From contig NC_059372.1 of NCBI RefSeq assembly GCF_019703515.2, positions 12,837,992-12,901,991 on the forward strand: DNA of 64,000 nt. Direction: 5' to 3'. Below are positions 12,631-25,853 of the stretch, piece after piece. The position numbers and the translations under genes are program-made. This stretch comes from Myxocyprinus asiaticus. Lineage: Eukaryota; Chordata; Actinopteri; Cypriniformes; Catostomidae. Numbering within the stretch: the first letter of the stretch is position 1; the number at the start of each line of letters is the position of its first letter. The notes under the pieces were generated by a model. That model saw nothing but the letters and a program-made list of their open reading frames with translations, did not search any database and was not told the origin of the DNA.

Positions 12631-13195
12631 TAAGAGAACTTATGGAATTCCAAATACATTAGCACATATAGTGCTCTTCATGGACACTCTAAGAACAACC
12701 CAAACCCAAGGTCGTTCGATCCAGTTTGGATCTACAACAGATACTATAATTATTCCAATCTATACCAAGAACTGTGCTCTTAGCAGGTAGCTTGCACTCA
12801 ACTCGACTGCATATCACTTGAAACCAGAGGATAAAAGTTCTTCTTCCTTGTATCAACCTGCAAATGTTTAATGACGTTCTTCCTTCTCCCACACCTCATC
12901 CCAAGCTCTATATCCTTTGTTTACTCAATCGATCGAGTCAGGACTACCCGCTTCCCTCTGCGTCCCAACACTCAGTGGTGTTTTATTAACCTGTCTCTCT
13001 ATTGTCTTAAGCAGAGAGACAAAGGATCGAATTGATCAATCTAGCACCCTAAGTCTAAGTCTAAAGCACACACAATCAACACAATAACTCCCCCCCCCAT
13101 ACATAATCATACTCCATAAACCATCTGCCCGCCTTAGATCCCACCTGCCAGCTGTTGTTTTGCATGTACCTGGCATGCAACTGACCGTCATCAAC

Positions 13196-14080
13196 CAGTG
13201 TTGGGAAATGTTACTGTTAAAAGAAATGTGCTACGTTATTGCGTTACTCCTAAAGAAAGTATCAAAACTATAGCACTTTGTTAACACTGCATAATAATGT
13301 GGAGTATGTAAACAACTGTTAATATATAAGATATCATGAACTAATATATATATATACATATTGTGTTACTCCTAATAAGTAACACATTATGTTAGCCTGT
13401 TAATAGTTTACAATTAGGTTGTATACATTAAAATGTGTAATGCATTAGGCATCATTAACTATAAATAAACATTGCATTACTGCTAATAAAAGTAACAAAC
13501 ATCATTGCTTTGATATAAGTTTACAATAAGGTTGTATATGTTAGTATTAGTTAATACATTAGGTATCAGACTATAAACAAACATTAGTCTGAATAAAAGT
13601 AACTAATTACATTACTTTCGTAACACTTACAATAGGGTTGTATAATATACAATGTATACATTACCCTAAGTAATGGATCAGCTATTATGCACCATACATG
13701 AACAATTCTTTTACACAGCATTTATTCATCTTGGTTAGTGTTAGTTTATAAATATACTATTGTTCATTGTTTGGTTTATGTTACTTTATAAAGCATTAAT
13801 TAAAGCCGAATATTTACAGCATTAACCAAAATGAATAAAAGATAACTATTGTGTTAACTAATGTTAACATACAACCTTATTGTAAATTGTTACCTGTAAT
13901 GTTTTTGAAAAGTAATGCGTTTTTCAGGTTTTCAATTTGCCAGTAAATAAATTAAATAAACAGAAAAGTAATGTGTTACTTATTTAAAAAGTAAGCCCAG
14001 TATTAAAATGCAAATTCACAAAGTAAAATATTTCTTTAGTTCACTCAGATTATGTTCTGTAATGCATTACCCCAACACTG
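13196..14080. mobile_element. hAT-like element with internal tandem repeats
   Basis: Starts CAGTGTTGGGAAATG and ends CATTACCCCAACACTG, an inverted terminal repeat of about ten bases plus partial extension. The interior repeats ACAATAAGGTTGTATA-type units (near 13411, 13520, 13630 and an inverted form near 13870). No 8-bp target duplication is visible, so the edges may have decayed. Confidence 0.6.
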
Positions 14081-15677
14081 CAGACGCAGGGCTAAAAATT
14101 ACATTTTGCAAAAACTGTGGTGTTATGGCAAAGCAAACCATTTAAAACCCTTGAATAAAAAAAAAAATGTTAGTCAGCACTGTAATTAATCACTCAGATG
14201 AAGAAGGTTTCTGTGGCGTGAATGAAAAGAACAGCAGGACTTCATATCCAACCTGCCGTCTGGCACGATAGCCAACCCGCTTTAACAAGGAAGTGCTTGG
14301 AATGTTCCGGGACCAATTCAATTCAACACTGTTGATGAACAGTCATTTAATCTCTATGGAGTGACTTACTAAATGACTAAAACAATAGTGACTCTTGATC
14401 TGTGCCAAAGCCTGTCATTCTAAACATGCTTGTACTTCTAATAATGAAACTCTCACACAGGGCTACACAGTACTCATGCTAAAATCTGATAATTACTGGC
14501 ATTTAATGGTGTAATTGCAGTGTGGATCTTCACACGGCTGTAATTGCTGTTCTCATTAGGAGTGACAGGCTGTCGGAATACCCAGCAGCACAGAACCAAA
14601 CGTGGTTCCGTCACAGACATAAACCGTAGACGACCACGAGAAAGGACGGAACTTTGAAAAACCACCACTTTCAGAAGTTCAACTGAGACACAAATGAACT
14701 ACTGATATCAAGAATTGTTAAAAGAACAAGGTAAAGTAGGTAACAAGGTTGGATAAGAATGAGAATAGCCAGGATTTACAAAACTCAAAGTAGGCGAAAA
14801 ACAACACCTGTAATGCTCCATATAGAAAGCATCCGTCTTGTTATATTAGAAGAGAAGTAGCGCTTATGCACTGACTGTTTTTCGCTCTCTTGTTGACGGT
14901 TAAAGTTAATATCACTCTGTCTGATGCGTCCTGCTAGTGGAGACAGAGGAATAGCTTCTCGCCAGCAATGGCGCAAACGTTGTTGATTTGAAACGGCTGC
15001 GACAGCAAACAGTCGATAAAGTCTTTAGCGAGACAGCTCTCGGCCCAGTCTTAGTCATGCAATTAGCTTCCCTTCAGATACACTGGGAGCTTCAACACAA
15101 GAGAAAAATGGAGAAAGAGCAAATGCCCGTCAATAAAGAATGGCGAGAAGTGTCATGGCGCAGTCAAACACACAAGCTTTCACTCTCAGTCACTAATGAC
15201 GGCCTTTGCAAAGCAGTTTGTTGCAAAGATAACAAGTATAATGTCTTTCATTAGGCCCAAACACTCCACCAGTCTCTTCCCAGTGCCTGATGGGAGTTTT
15301 GACAGCCAGACAAGATGTTGATTGGCCACATTGCTGTCAGAAAATGGCCAGCCATTTGGACTTGTTTTTTTCCACCAAAAATGGCCCTTAAAGGGATAGT
15401 TCAACATTTCTCAAGCTCTTCCAAGACTACATTATCTGAGCTATCCTATCAACATTAAAGTTATTGATCTACAACTTCACTTTATGTCAACGATTGCCTA
15501 ATTTGAGTCTATATTTCTTTCTCCTAAAGAATTGTAAGAGAAACATTACAATGTTAATACTTACATAAAACATAATTAAGAACTCCATAAAATTCTCCTG
15601 AGCTATAACAGAGCGACTTCTGGCAAAGAAATCCAATGTGGTTCCTTTAAAAAAAAAAAACAAGTGTTTAAACTCAC
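14081..15677. other. Intronic sequence downstream of exon F
   Basis: Lies within the plexin intron that follows exon F. No exon was recognised. A short end of the GGGATAGTTCA-type MITE lies at 15389-15405. Confidence 0.45.
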
Positions 15678-15878
15678 CATGGTCTTCTGACACTGTATAC
15701 TTGTGCTGTTGAAGCGCAATGCTGTGACACTGTACTCTTTCCCCTGGATATAGAAGATGCACTCATAGTTTCTCTGGCCAGACTGGGGCTGTGGAAGGTT
15801 TCGGGCCAACAGGGTGATGGGCTTCATGACGCCAACAGGGATGTAGATCTGGGTGGACGGCATGATCTGAGGACACTC
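15678..15878 (-). CDS. plxna1: plexin-A exon F: start of IPT2
   Basis: A 201-bp, phase-0 exon (67 codons) between a ttgcag acceptor and a gtgagt donor. It opens with [17 protein letters not shown] and includes [20 protein letters not shown] and [12 protein letters not shown], the hallmark strands of the second IPT repeat. It ends QKTM where plexin-A paralogues commonly have N-S/T-S followed by YSYEG, so a conserved glycosylation sequon at this spot appears to be lost, or the exon end differs in this fish. The next exon was not found between here and position 1, so the following intron is at least 15.6 kb. Confidence 0.9.
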
Positions 15879-15915
15879 CTGCAAAATGAAGAAAAAATAT
15901 CATATTTAGCACATT

Positions 15916-16076
15916 AGGTTACTAGGGTGTTGTGGGTGGTTGCTAGGACGTTGCTATGTGGTTGCTAGAGTGTTCTGGCCGGTTATTAGGCAATTGCTAG
16001 ATGGTTCCTAGGGCGTTCTGTGTGGTTTCTTGCTAGGATATAGGTAAGTGGTTGCTTACTGGCCCAAGTCAAAAGA
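15916..16076. repeat. GGTTGCTAG minisatellite, second array
   Basis: Six to seven diverged GGTTGCTAG units ending TTGCTTACTGGCCCAAGTCA. The array lies about 40 bp from the acceptor of exon F, within the long E-F intron. Related to 6713-6820. Confidence 0.65.
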
Positions 16077-16881
16077 CCCAAGTCTCTATGATATTCTGGT
16101 CTCTTCAATGTAAGTCTCTGGTATTTGTTTGCACATTTTATCGTCTGCCAGGCTAAAATCAAAAGTTTGATCACTTCTCCTCAAAAAGCCATACTTGAGG
16201 TATAATTTATGTCCATAGTATAAAAGGTAGATCAGAGGTGTACAGGAAAACATAATGCCATGCCATTATAATTTTGAGAACTTCAAATAAGAGCACAAAG
16301 ATGCAACTAAAAGAAGATCAAAAACACTTTTGATCTACTACTTGAGAAAATGTGGCTATACAGACATTGTAACCCTTTCAGTGGTGTTGCTGAAATGAGG
16401 AGTGAATGAAACCAAGGGTATGAAGGATGCAAGAAAGACTTCAAGGCCATTGTCGCCGTTGTCATGCCAACAGATTGGGAAACCAGGGCACAGAACAAGA
16501 TGCAATTAAGCTTTTTGAGGGCATGTGCCATTTTAAAGACTTGGCATCTACACCCGAGTTATGATGCCAAATGTGCACTTTAGCAAAGCACCAACATAAC
16601 TATGGGCTTGAGACCTATTGTCAAAAACAACCCTCAGGTTTCAATACTCCAAATCCAGTGTTTTAGAATAAATAATTTTATACAAAGAGATTAAAAATGG
16701 GTATTTTGATGCTTTAAAAGCTACACTGCCTGGCCAAAGTTTCAGTTTGGATTTAAATAAGCAGATACTTCAGAGCCTATGATTGGATCACTATTACAAT
16801 GATTAATATTTTTCAGCTGGCAACAATTCTTTTAACCCTAACTGATGCAGTGTGTAGCTTCTCATTTCTTAAACAACCATA

Positions 16882-17176
16882 TTGGAAGATGTATCCCATG
16901 GTCGTGGAAAAGATGTTACTGTGTTTCAGAAGGGGCAAATTATTGGCCTGCATCAAGCAAAGAAAACAACTAAGGAGATTGCTGAAATCACTGGAATTGG
17001 GTTAAGAACAGTCCAACGCATTATTAAAACCTGGAATGACAGTGGTGAACTATCAACTTCGCGGAGAAATGTGGTCGGAAAAAAATCTTGAATGATCGTG
17101 ATCGAATATCATTAAAACGCTTGGTGAAGTCACATTGTAAAAAACTGACAGTAGAACTCACGGCTATGTTTAATAG
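16882..17176 (+). pseudogene. Tc1-like transposase, N-terminal DNA-binding part
   Basis: Encodes VFQKGQIIGLHQAKKTTKEI followed by AEITGIGLRTVQRIIKTWND, a helix-turn-helix that would bind the element's inverted repeats. The frame then breaks near 17085 and continues as LNDRDRISLKRLVKS before the LINE interrupts it at 17177. The second half of the protein resumes beyond the LINE at about 18353. The same segment at 43735-43985 has its own different frameshifts, so the two copies decayed separately. Confidence 0.82.
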
Positions 17177-18347
17177 CCGTGACGGACAGACAGCAGCTTG
17201 TGAGACAGGGGAAACTCACTTCCAGCACCTGTACAATCAGCACTGGTGCCCCCCAGGGATGTGTGCTCTCCCCACTACTCTTCTCCCTCTATACCAATGA
17301 CTGCATCGCCAAGGACCCCTCTGTCAAGCTCCTGAAGTTTACAGACGACACCACTGTCATCGGCCTCATCCGAGATGACAATGAGTCTGCATACAGAGGG
17401 AAGGTTGAACAGCTGGCTCTCTGGTGCAGTCAAAACAACCTTGAGCTAAACACGCTCAAAACGGTGGAGATGATTGTGGACTTTAGGAGGAACACCCCAA
17501 CACTGACCCCCCTCACCATTCTAAACAGCACTGTGGCAGCAGTGGAATCATTCAGGTTCCTGGGCACTACCATCTCACAGGACCTGAAGTGGGAGACCCA
17601 CATTGACTCTATTGTGAAAAAGGCCCAGCAGAGGTTGTACTTCCTTTTCCAGCTGAAGAAGTTCAACCTGCCACAGGCGCTGCTGATGCAGTTCTACTCA
17701 GCGGTCATTGAGTCTGTCCTCTGCACTTCAATAACTGTCTGGTTTGGTTCAGCTATGAAATCAGACATCAGAAGACTACAAAGGACAATTTGGACTGCTG
17801 AGAGGATTATTGGTTGCCCCCTGCCCCCTCTTCAAGAACTATACACTTCCAGAGTGAGGAAAAAGGCTGGAAAAATCACTCTGGACCCCACTCACTCTGC
17901 CCATTATCTTTTTGAACGTTGCCTTCTGGCCGACGCTTCAGAGCTCTGAGCACCAGAACTGTCAAGCACAGGAACAGTTTTTTCCCTCAAGCTATCCATC
18001 TCATGAACAGTTAAATTGCCCCATTGAGCAATAACTAGCAATAAAAAAACAAAAAAAACATTTGCACTGTACATAACAGATTTGTATTTTGCACTGTACA
18101 TAACAGATAACAGATTTGTATTAGATTTGAACTACGTATGTATACGTGTGTATGTATGTATGTGTGTCTCTGTGTGTATGTACGTATGTGTATAATTATT
18201 TTTTTTATTTTTTATTATTATCTATGTCTTGCTGCTGTTTTTGTATTGTTTTTGTATTGTTGTACACTGGAAGCTCCTGTCACCAAGACAAATTCCTTGT
18301 ATGTGTAAGCATACTTGGCAATAAAGCTGATTCTGATTCTGATTCTG
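17177..18347 (+). mobile_element. 5'-truncated LINE inserted in the Tc1-like element
   Basis: A 1171-bp non-LTR retrotransposon fragment flanked by AATAG on both sides (17172-17176 and 18348-18352). The sister Tc1 copy near 44020-44026 has an uninterrupted CAATAGTGAAAGT at this place. The 3' end has an AATAAAGC signal and a GATTCT-type repeat tail. It encodes the C-terminal half of a reverse transcriptase. The group is CR1/Rex-like by general resemblance; the exact clade is not assigned. Confidence 0.85.
17179..17949 (+). pseudogene. LINE reverse transcriptase, C-terminal part
   Basis: A 256-codon open frame covering the reverse transcriptase palm and thumb. It contains STGAPQGCVLSPLLFSLYTN, the catalytic block KFTDDTTVIG (an FTDD version of YADD), SQNNLELNTLKT and FRFLGTTISQDLKWETHI, then a C-terminal RRLQRTIWTAERIIG region. 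The two catalytic aspartates are kept. The finger domain and endonuclease are missing because of 5' truncation. A frameshift near 17930 separates the last RALSTRTVKHRNSFFPQA block. This is the longest undamaged transposon frame in the left third of the window, which suggests a fairly young insertion. Confidence 0.85.
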
Positions 18348-18352
18348 AATAG

Positions 18353-18985
18353 AGAAAGTAAGAGCATTTCCACACGCACAATGCAACAAGGTTTTGGACT
18401 AAACAGATGTGTGGCCACAAGCAAGCCACTTGTTAGTGAGGCTAATCGGGAAAAAAAAACAACAACTTCAGTTTGCTAGGGAGCACAAAGATTGGACTGT
18501 GGAGCAATGGAAAAAAGTAATGTGGTCTGATGAGTCCAGATATACCCTATTCCAAAGCAATGGGCACGTCAGGGTAAGAAGGGAAGCACATGAAGCGATG
18601 CACCCGTCATGCATAGTGCCCACTGTACAAGCATCTGGAGGCAGTGTTATGATCTGGGGTTGCTTCAATTGGTCAGGTCTACGCTCAGCAACGTTATGTG
18701 GCAATAAAATGAAGTCAGCTGACTACCTGAATGTCCAGGTTATCCCATCAATGATTTTTTTTTCACTGACGGCATGGGCATATTCCAGGACAACAATGTT
18801 AAGATTCATTGGGCTCAAATTGTGAAAGAGTGGTTCAGGGAGCATGAGGAGACATTTTCACACATGAATTGGCCACCACAGAGTCCTGACCTTAACCTCA
18901 TTGAAAGTCTTTAGGATGTGCTGGAGAAGACTTTATGAAGTGGTTTGACTCTCCCATCATCAATACAAGATCTCGGCCAAAAATG
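18353..18985 (+). pseudogene. Tc1-like transposase, catalytic part (copy 1)
   Basis: Continues the transposase interrupted by the LINE. The piece at 18409-18825 holds REHKDWTVEQWKKVMWSDES with the first catalytic aspartate, and PTVQASGGSVMIWGCFNWSG. Beyond a frameshift in a T-rich stretch near 18755, the FQDNN-like block (here reading with AAC in place of GAT around 18791-18800), the [17 protein letters not shown] segment and a stop-containing end follow. The second catalytic region is altered and the tail reads LIESL* rather than PIEILWD, so the protein is dead. Confidence 0.78.
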
Positions 18986-19097
18986 TATGCAACTCTGGAT
19001 GGAAATAAATGTTGTGACGTTGCATAAGGTTGTTGAAACAATGCCATGAAAAATGCACGCCGTAATCAAAGCTAAAGGCGGTCCAATCAAATATTAA

Positions 19098-20388
19098 GGG
19101 TGGTTTCACATATAGTACATTTTAAGTGAACCAGAAAGAGAACCAGCTGCAAATGACCTCAGTGCTTTTGGTGTTCACAATGTAAGTGGACTTAAAAGAG
19201 GACCCAGTTTCTTTTTTTGGTCCTCTTCACATTAATGTGGTCTCAGACCCCTTGTTGTTCACACCACAGCTCCTTAAGAACTCAGACCCCATTGTAGCTA
19301 GGGCTGTCATGATTATGATATTTGGCTGATAATAATTTTTCGACTGCGATTATTATGATAAGCAATTGTCATACAAATTGTCATACTTCTTAAGGTGTAC
19401 GAATGCTTATGACAGATAGCCCTACACCTTAAATAATAATTTATTTATATTTAATTTGAAATCATATAATAAAATGGGGCTATATGATTACTTTTAAGGC
19501 TTTAAAAAAATTGCATTTTTCCATTAAAAATGATTGCACAGGGATAGAATTACATCAAAATTAATATTTTATATGTTACATCATTTATGAAACCCAGACA
19601 ACACTGCCAATTATATTACATTATGCAATAGTAATAATGTATACTGTATTTCTGTCCTAAATTCTTCACTCTCTCACGTTATGTTAAGGCTCTCCGATAA
19701 AACCTACAAGCCCTTATTTTGCATGAAGGAAAACATTTGAAATTCTATGTGCATTTTAAAATATGTTTCTTCATCTATCATCTTTAAAGTAATGGAGCAA
19801 GCAAGCATCTCCTTCTGTGCGTCATTTGCCATTGCTCATATAAAATTAAAGTAAAACTATAAAAATCCTCACTTGTATTGTCATGGGAGTTTGGCGCGAA
19901 CCTCCGTAGACGGTACACCCATCAGAGCACTTTAAAGTGGTTCATCTTATTGTGCTGCTCTGCTCTGAATGCGGCCGGTCCGTTCATTTTAGGTGCTCAA
20001 ATAATACAAGAACGGAATATGAGACACAAAAACACGTCATGGTAATCATAGTATATCTATATTTGCTTAAAATTTCCATATGTGGACAGTAAATTGTGAC
20101 TGGAATATGAAGTATGCAATGCAGCTATGTATGGCAAGCCATGAGGTACTTATGTAATAAAATGTAAAGCGGACTGGTACCTCTTTGCTTTCACATTGCA
20201 CAAATCAATCGAACCACAAAAGGACCCGCAAATGAACCGTACTCAGACCACTTCCTGAGATGGTCTGAGTATGGTTAGCTTTTGGGTCCTTTTGGGTGGT
20301 CTGAGACCACTTTGGTTGTTCACATATACACGTTATACTGCTCTGAGAGCGCTTGGAGTGCTCAAACGGACTAGGTGTGAAAACACCC
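19098..20388. mobile_element. DNA element with GGGTGNTTTCACA ends, inside the Tc1-like copy
   Basis: Left end GGGTGGTTTCACATATAG and right end CTAGGTGTGAAAACACCC form an inverted repeat. It is flanked by TTAA (19094-19097) and TTAG (20389-20392). The sister Tc1 copy has an uninterrupted ATATTAG at this point. The flanks fit a TTAA-type (piggyBac-like) or a three-base TTA (Harbinger-like) target duplication; one mismatch leaves this open. Subterminal GTCTGAG/CTCAGAC boxes are repeated in both orientations. A possible further hAT end (TAGGGCTGTCATGATTATGA) starts at 19300. No transposase is visible. Confidence 0.72.
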
Positions 20389-20547
20389 TTAGAGTATGCA
20401 ACTTTTGTTTTGGCCAGACAGTGTATACAAGAAATGGCATGGTGAGGATACAACTGGAGCATCAAATCACTCACATTTCATAAGGACATTTGAAATGCAG
20501 TCAAAACATTGGAGCACTACAGTACATGATAGATGGCATGCTACTAG

Positions 20548-20639
20548 ATCAAAGCATCAACGTTTTTTGAGACTTTGATGCTTTGATTCATATATCTCTT
20601 TTTTTTTTTTTTTTTTTTTTTTTTTGTAAGAGATATATG
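20548..20639. repeat. Two adjacent perfect hairpins, one with a poly-T loop
   Basis: Arms 20548-20560 and 20575-20587 (ATCAAAGCATCAA and its complement) form one stem with a 14-base loop. Directly after, CATATATCTCTT at 20589-20600 pairs with AAGAGATATATG at 20628-20639 around a poly-T loop. Confidence 0.75.
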
Positions 20640-22001
20640 AAAAAACACAGGGCAGATCTTACCACAACCCATCCCATAAGAGCCAGATAAGGCATCTAAA
20701 CTCGTTACCCTCGTTTCCAATTTATCGTGCCTCTGGTTATAATTGAACGGGAGGAGTACGGAACACCAGCAGCGTTATTAAAATCTACAAGAGATATGAG
20801 CTAGCATCACCACGGCGAGGGCTCTGTAAACAAACCTGATGGGTAAGCCACATGCAGCTCTGTGACTCTGCAGAGTTCCATTGGGCTGCCGGTTTAATTG
20901 CCTCGGGCGGCAGTCGCCTTATTAATACTGTGCTGCACTCTCTTGATTCGGTTGTGACTGAATAAATAGACTGTGATGCAGTCCTCCCCTCCTCCCCCCC
21001 TCCCCCCCTCAATGGAGCGAGCCAGTGTTAGTGTTCAATTACTGTGTGGTACACAAAGGTGAGGGTTTCACTGCTAATGAAAAGCTGCAATTTGTTCAGA
21101 GTCAATAAAGGCATGTATGCCGAGCACAGAGAAGCCTTATCAGTTTCCCAAGAACGTAATATGCAAACCTGAAACATCAGGTTCATTGCTCAGAGCAAAA
21201 GGTTTAAAAGGAAACTTGTTTACGTGGCTTGTAACATCCAGTTATGATCTGGTTGCTATGATGTCTGCATGCTAAATACTTAAATGTTTTTAAAGGTTTC
21301 AAAAATTACTGCAGCAGTACCACGGATTAGTGATGGTATCAGATGTTAAAATGATGGTACTTAACATTCAGCCAACCATGGTAGTACCATTGCACAATTT
21401 TGTATTTTTCTTTAGTGAAGTAACGGTTGTGGATAAATATTACATACTGTTAGATTATGCATCGTTTAGTATTATATTAGTCACTTATTAGACAAAATGG
21501 GTATTGTTAATGTAGAGGATAACAATTTGAGGTCCTTCATCATCATTAGTTCTGCTTTATACTCTTTATACTTTGCTTGTTTTTAAGTTTGTCAGTTTGT
21601 TTTTTAACTAAACTGCCATGAAATCTAATTACCCTGATAAGTTTGGCTTGATTTGGAAAATAATCCACAAATGTAGCTAAATGTAATTTAACAACATCTA
21701 TTCAGCTTGAAACTGTGCAAGGCCAAGGGCAAAATGATAAGAGAGCCTGAGAGCCAATCAAAGAGTAGAGAGGTGGTATCAGTCATGCTAAGCCAACTGA
21801 CTGGTGCTAAGAGATTCTTTGCTTGTGGCTTTGCCATTTCGGCAATCAAAACACACAAATGGCAAACAGATAGCCGGAAAAAACATATTTAATGAAATGC
21901 TCCAACCATCTGATAAAAATTGCCTTATAGAAGGGAAACGTGTCCACCGCCACTCAGGAAAAATTAAAACACTGTGTGTGTACATTTGTGCTTGTAAGGC
22001 T
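20640..22001. other. Intronic sequence, nothing recognised
   Basis: No exon, RNA gene or complete transposon end was identified. A C-rich run (CCTCCCCCCCTCCCCCCC type) lies near 20985-21010. Confidence 0.45.
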
Positions 22002-23012
<1,011 letters not shown>

Positions 23013-23450
23013 ACTCTTCAAAATCAGGCTGTAAGATAACAGAAGTGCTAAAGCAACAATGGAGAATGTGAGAGAGAAAACATGGGAAACTATTTTATTA
23101 AGCATCCTGACAGGTGTCAAAACAGAGTTAAAAGAGCAGATCAGATGGCACACTTGCTGAGCACAATGAAGTAATGGTGTACCGCTGGGATTCCTTTGAA
23201 GTGTTTCACGTTTTCTCCCTCATACTGCCTTTATTTGCTTTGAAACGACTATGTCTCCAGTGAGCCGAGAATCCAGGTTAGCATGCAGAGTGCGCCCCCA
23301 CAGCCATGAATCACATGGTGAGAATAAGCTCAGAGCAAACTCACATGTTAACAAGTGAGAGGTACACCTATAAAACTGCTCTAAATCCATTTGATATCAC
23401 AGTTCCCATCTCACTAATATCAAAGCTGTCTGACGCAGTTGCCGATGCAG

Positions 23451-24200
23451 TTATTAAGTTCACCCAAAAATGAAAATCATGTCATCATTTACTCACCCTT
23501 ATGTTGTTCCAAACCTGTATGATTTTATTTCTTTCATGGCACACAAAAGAAGATGTTAGCAAGAAAGACACCCTTTGTGTAATTGAATTTTCCCCAAATA
23601 AACAAAAGTGAATTGTGACTGAGGTGACAGTTTTGCCTAAAATCACCTTTTGTGTTGTGTTCGGTGCGAGTTGTACAAGGATACACAGAGAGATGCAGCG
23701 TATAGTGTACGATACTTGGGAAGTGTTGAGGGAAAGGGGATGGCTGATTTTTGGCTCTGCTAGCTGGCAGCAGCGCTCTGCTATTCTGCTGTTTGTTTTG
23801 CTCAAATGCTGCCTCTAGCAATGCCACTGCAAGCAAAACATGATATCTGCTGCTCTTTTTTCCTCTCTCTCTTGCATTCCCTATTTCTCACTCTCCTTCC
23901 TTTTTTCTCTCAAAAAGGACCTGTGGGGCAATGCAGAGACTCATAGTGAAGCCCACACCGCAAACACAGCAAATGCAGCCCACTTATCTGGGTCATTCAC
24001 ATTCCCTCATTTCTGAAGAGGTTTTTGGTGACCACAACCAAAATCCTCTCCTCATCTCATTTGCAGTTCTATATACAGCATTTAAACTTGCCACATAGTG
24101 AACAGTCACATTACACATGAGAACCAATGCTGCTCATCATCATTGACATCAAATCTGACATTTCAAATCTTCATTTTTGGGTGAATTATTCCTTTAAGCT
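23451..24200. mobile_element. MITE of the TTCACCCAAAAATG family with long interior
   Basis: Left end TTCACCCAAAAATGAAAATC followed by ATGTCATCATTTACTCACCC; right end TTCATTTTTGGGTGAATTATTCCTTTAA. The inverted ends match the short elements at 63638 and 7861. The interior of about 700 bp has no recognised coding sequence. Confidence 0.65.
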
Positions 24201-24515
24201 AGCTACATTAAGAATGAAGGTTTGAAGTTCTAGATTTCTAAGCTCAAGAACTATACATTCAGATTTAGCCTCAAAGATTCATTTCCAGGATATACTTCCC
24301 TGATGAATGGATGGTCATCTAACCAACAACAGCCAAAATAGGCTTTTCAGACACCCTGTGAGAAGCCTTAAGATTGCTGATGCAGTCCAGTAAACCAAGG
24401 TGGTAGTTCTGGGCCGGCAGGAGTCTGTCAGTTGCCTTTGTTTCACTTTACAGTGGAAGGGAACAGAAGAGAACAAAACTAAAAGCCTGATATAATGACT
24501 ACATTTCCTTAGAGA

Positions 24516-25034
24516 TACACACTCACTGAGCACTTTATTAGGAACATCTGTACACCTACTTATTCATGCGATTATCTAATCAGCCAATCGTGTGGAAGCA
24601 GTGCAATGCATAAAATCATGCACGTAGGGTCAGGAGCTTCAGTTAATGTTCACATCAACCATCAGAATAGGGAAAATATGTGATCTCAGTAATTTCGACC
24701 GTGATATGATTGTTGATGCCAGTCGGGCTGGTTTGAGTATTTCTGTAACTGCAGATCTCCTGGCATTTTCATGCACAACAGTCTCTAGAGTTTACTCAGA
24801 ATGGTGCCAAAAACAAAAAAACATCCAGTGAGCAGCAGTTCTGCGGACAGAAATGCCTTGTTGATGAGAGAGGTCAATGAAGAATGGCCAGACTGGTTTG
24901 AGCTGACAGAAAGGCTACGGTAACTTAGATAACCACTCTGTACAATTGTACTGAGCAGAATAGCATCTCAGAATCCACAATACGTCGAACCTTGAGGTGA
25001 ATGGGTTCCTAATAAAGTGCTAAGTGAGTGTATA
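24516..25034 (+). mobile_element. Internally deleted Tc1-like element, copy 1
   Basis: Ends CACTCACTGAGCACTTTATTA and TAATAAAGTGCTAAGTGAGTG form long inverted repeats. The interior keeps only the transposase N-terminus: NFDRDMIVDASRAGLSISVT, then VSRVYSEWCQKQK (24646-24831). The catalytic DDE region is absent. This well-spread fish and frog Tc1 family has further copies at 34985-35528 and 38878-39385. It could have moved only with help from an autonomous relative. Confidence 0.82.
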
Positions 25035-25853
25035 TGATCTCATTTAAGACTTGCTGCACCTAAAAAAAAAAACAATATCTACCTGCCCACCCCCCAGCTT
25101 CTTTTAAGCACACTAAGTTGAACTGTAGGCATATATGAAAAATGTAAATGCCCTGCCATTTTGATTAAGCCAACACTAGGCTGTTGTAACAGATTCAGTG
25201 GTTTCATGTTTTTGATTCTTCATTTTTCAGCCTTGCACCTATCATATACTCTTTTTTAATAGGATGACAGTACATCAACCACCAAGATAAGACACCGATT
25301 CTCAGAAATAAACCAAATCATATCCATTTTTAAGATGGTAAGAATAATTGCAAAGTTTTATTTGGCAATTAATGCATCATCACTATCGAATAAGCATCTT
25401 AAAAATTTGACGAGCCAGTTTTAAGTTCAAACCAATTAATATCAACAATTTGAGGGCAGAATCACCAACATTTTAAAATCCTGTTTTACCATATTGATGT
25501 TATAATTACTTATTCTGGCAAGTCTCGTAATGGTAACAGATGAGGAACAGAGCTGCCATCTAATTAGGCAGTCTGGAGCTTGTTGACTTGTATGGGCCAA
25601 ACGGTGAGGGGGAAACAACGTGTGGATCTACCCACTCTAAGAGGAGCTTGATGTCGAATGAAAGGGACTTTGAAGTCTAAAAGGGCTTTAGAGTGTCCGC
25701 CCACATGTGCCTCAAAAATAGAGTAGCTCTCAAAACTTAGGAAGATGTGACATAATCCAAAGTAATATGTGTCAGCAAAATTATAGACCTATTATACTTA
25801 GTAATATAGATTCTAAAATAAATGTTAAAATATAATTGATGCCACCTTAAATA
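25035..25853. other. Intronic sequence, nothing recognised
   Basis: AT-rich, no exon or named repeat seen. Confidence 0.4.

Larger units (their letters stand above)
16724..20423 (+). mobile_element. Tc1-like transposon, copy 1, with two nested insertions
   Basis: Ends CACTGCCTGGCCA and TGGCCAGACAGTG are flanked by TA on both sides (16722-16723, 20424-20425), as for Tc1/mariner. Removing a LINE (17177-18347) and a second DNA element (19098-20388) leaves about 1.23 kb, the size of the uninterrupted copy at 43563-44804, with which it aligns throughout. The transposase is present only as broken pieces: an N-terminal helix-turn-helix and a central catalytic part. This was a cut-and-paste element that is now inactive. 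Confidence 0.88.
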
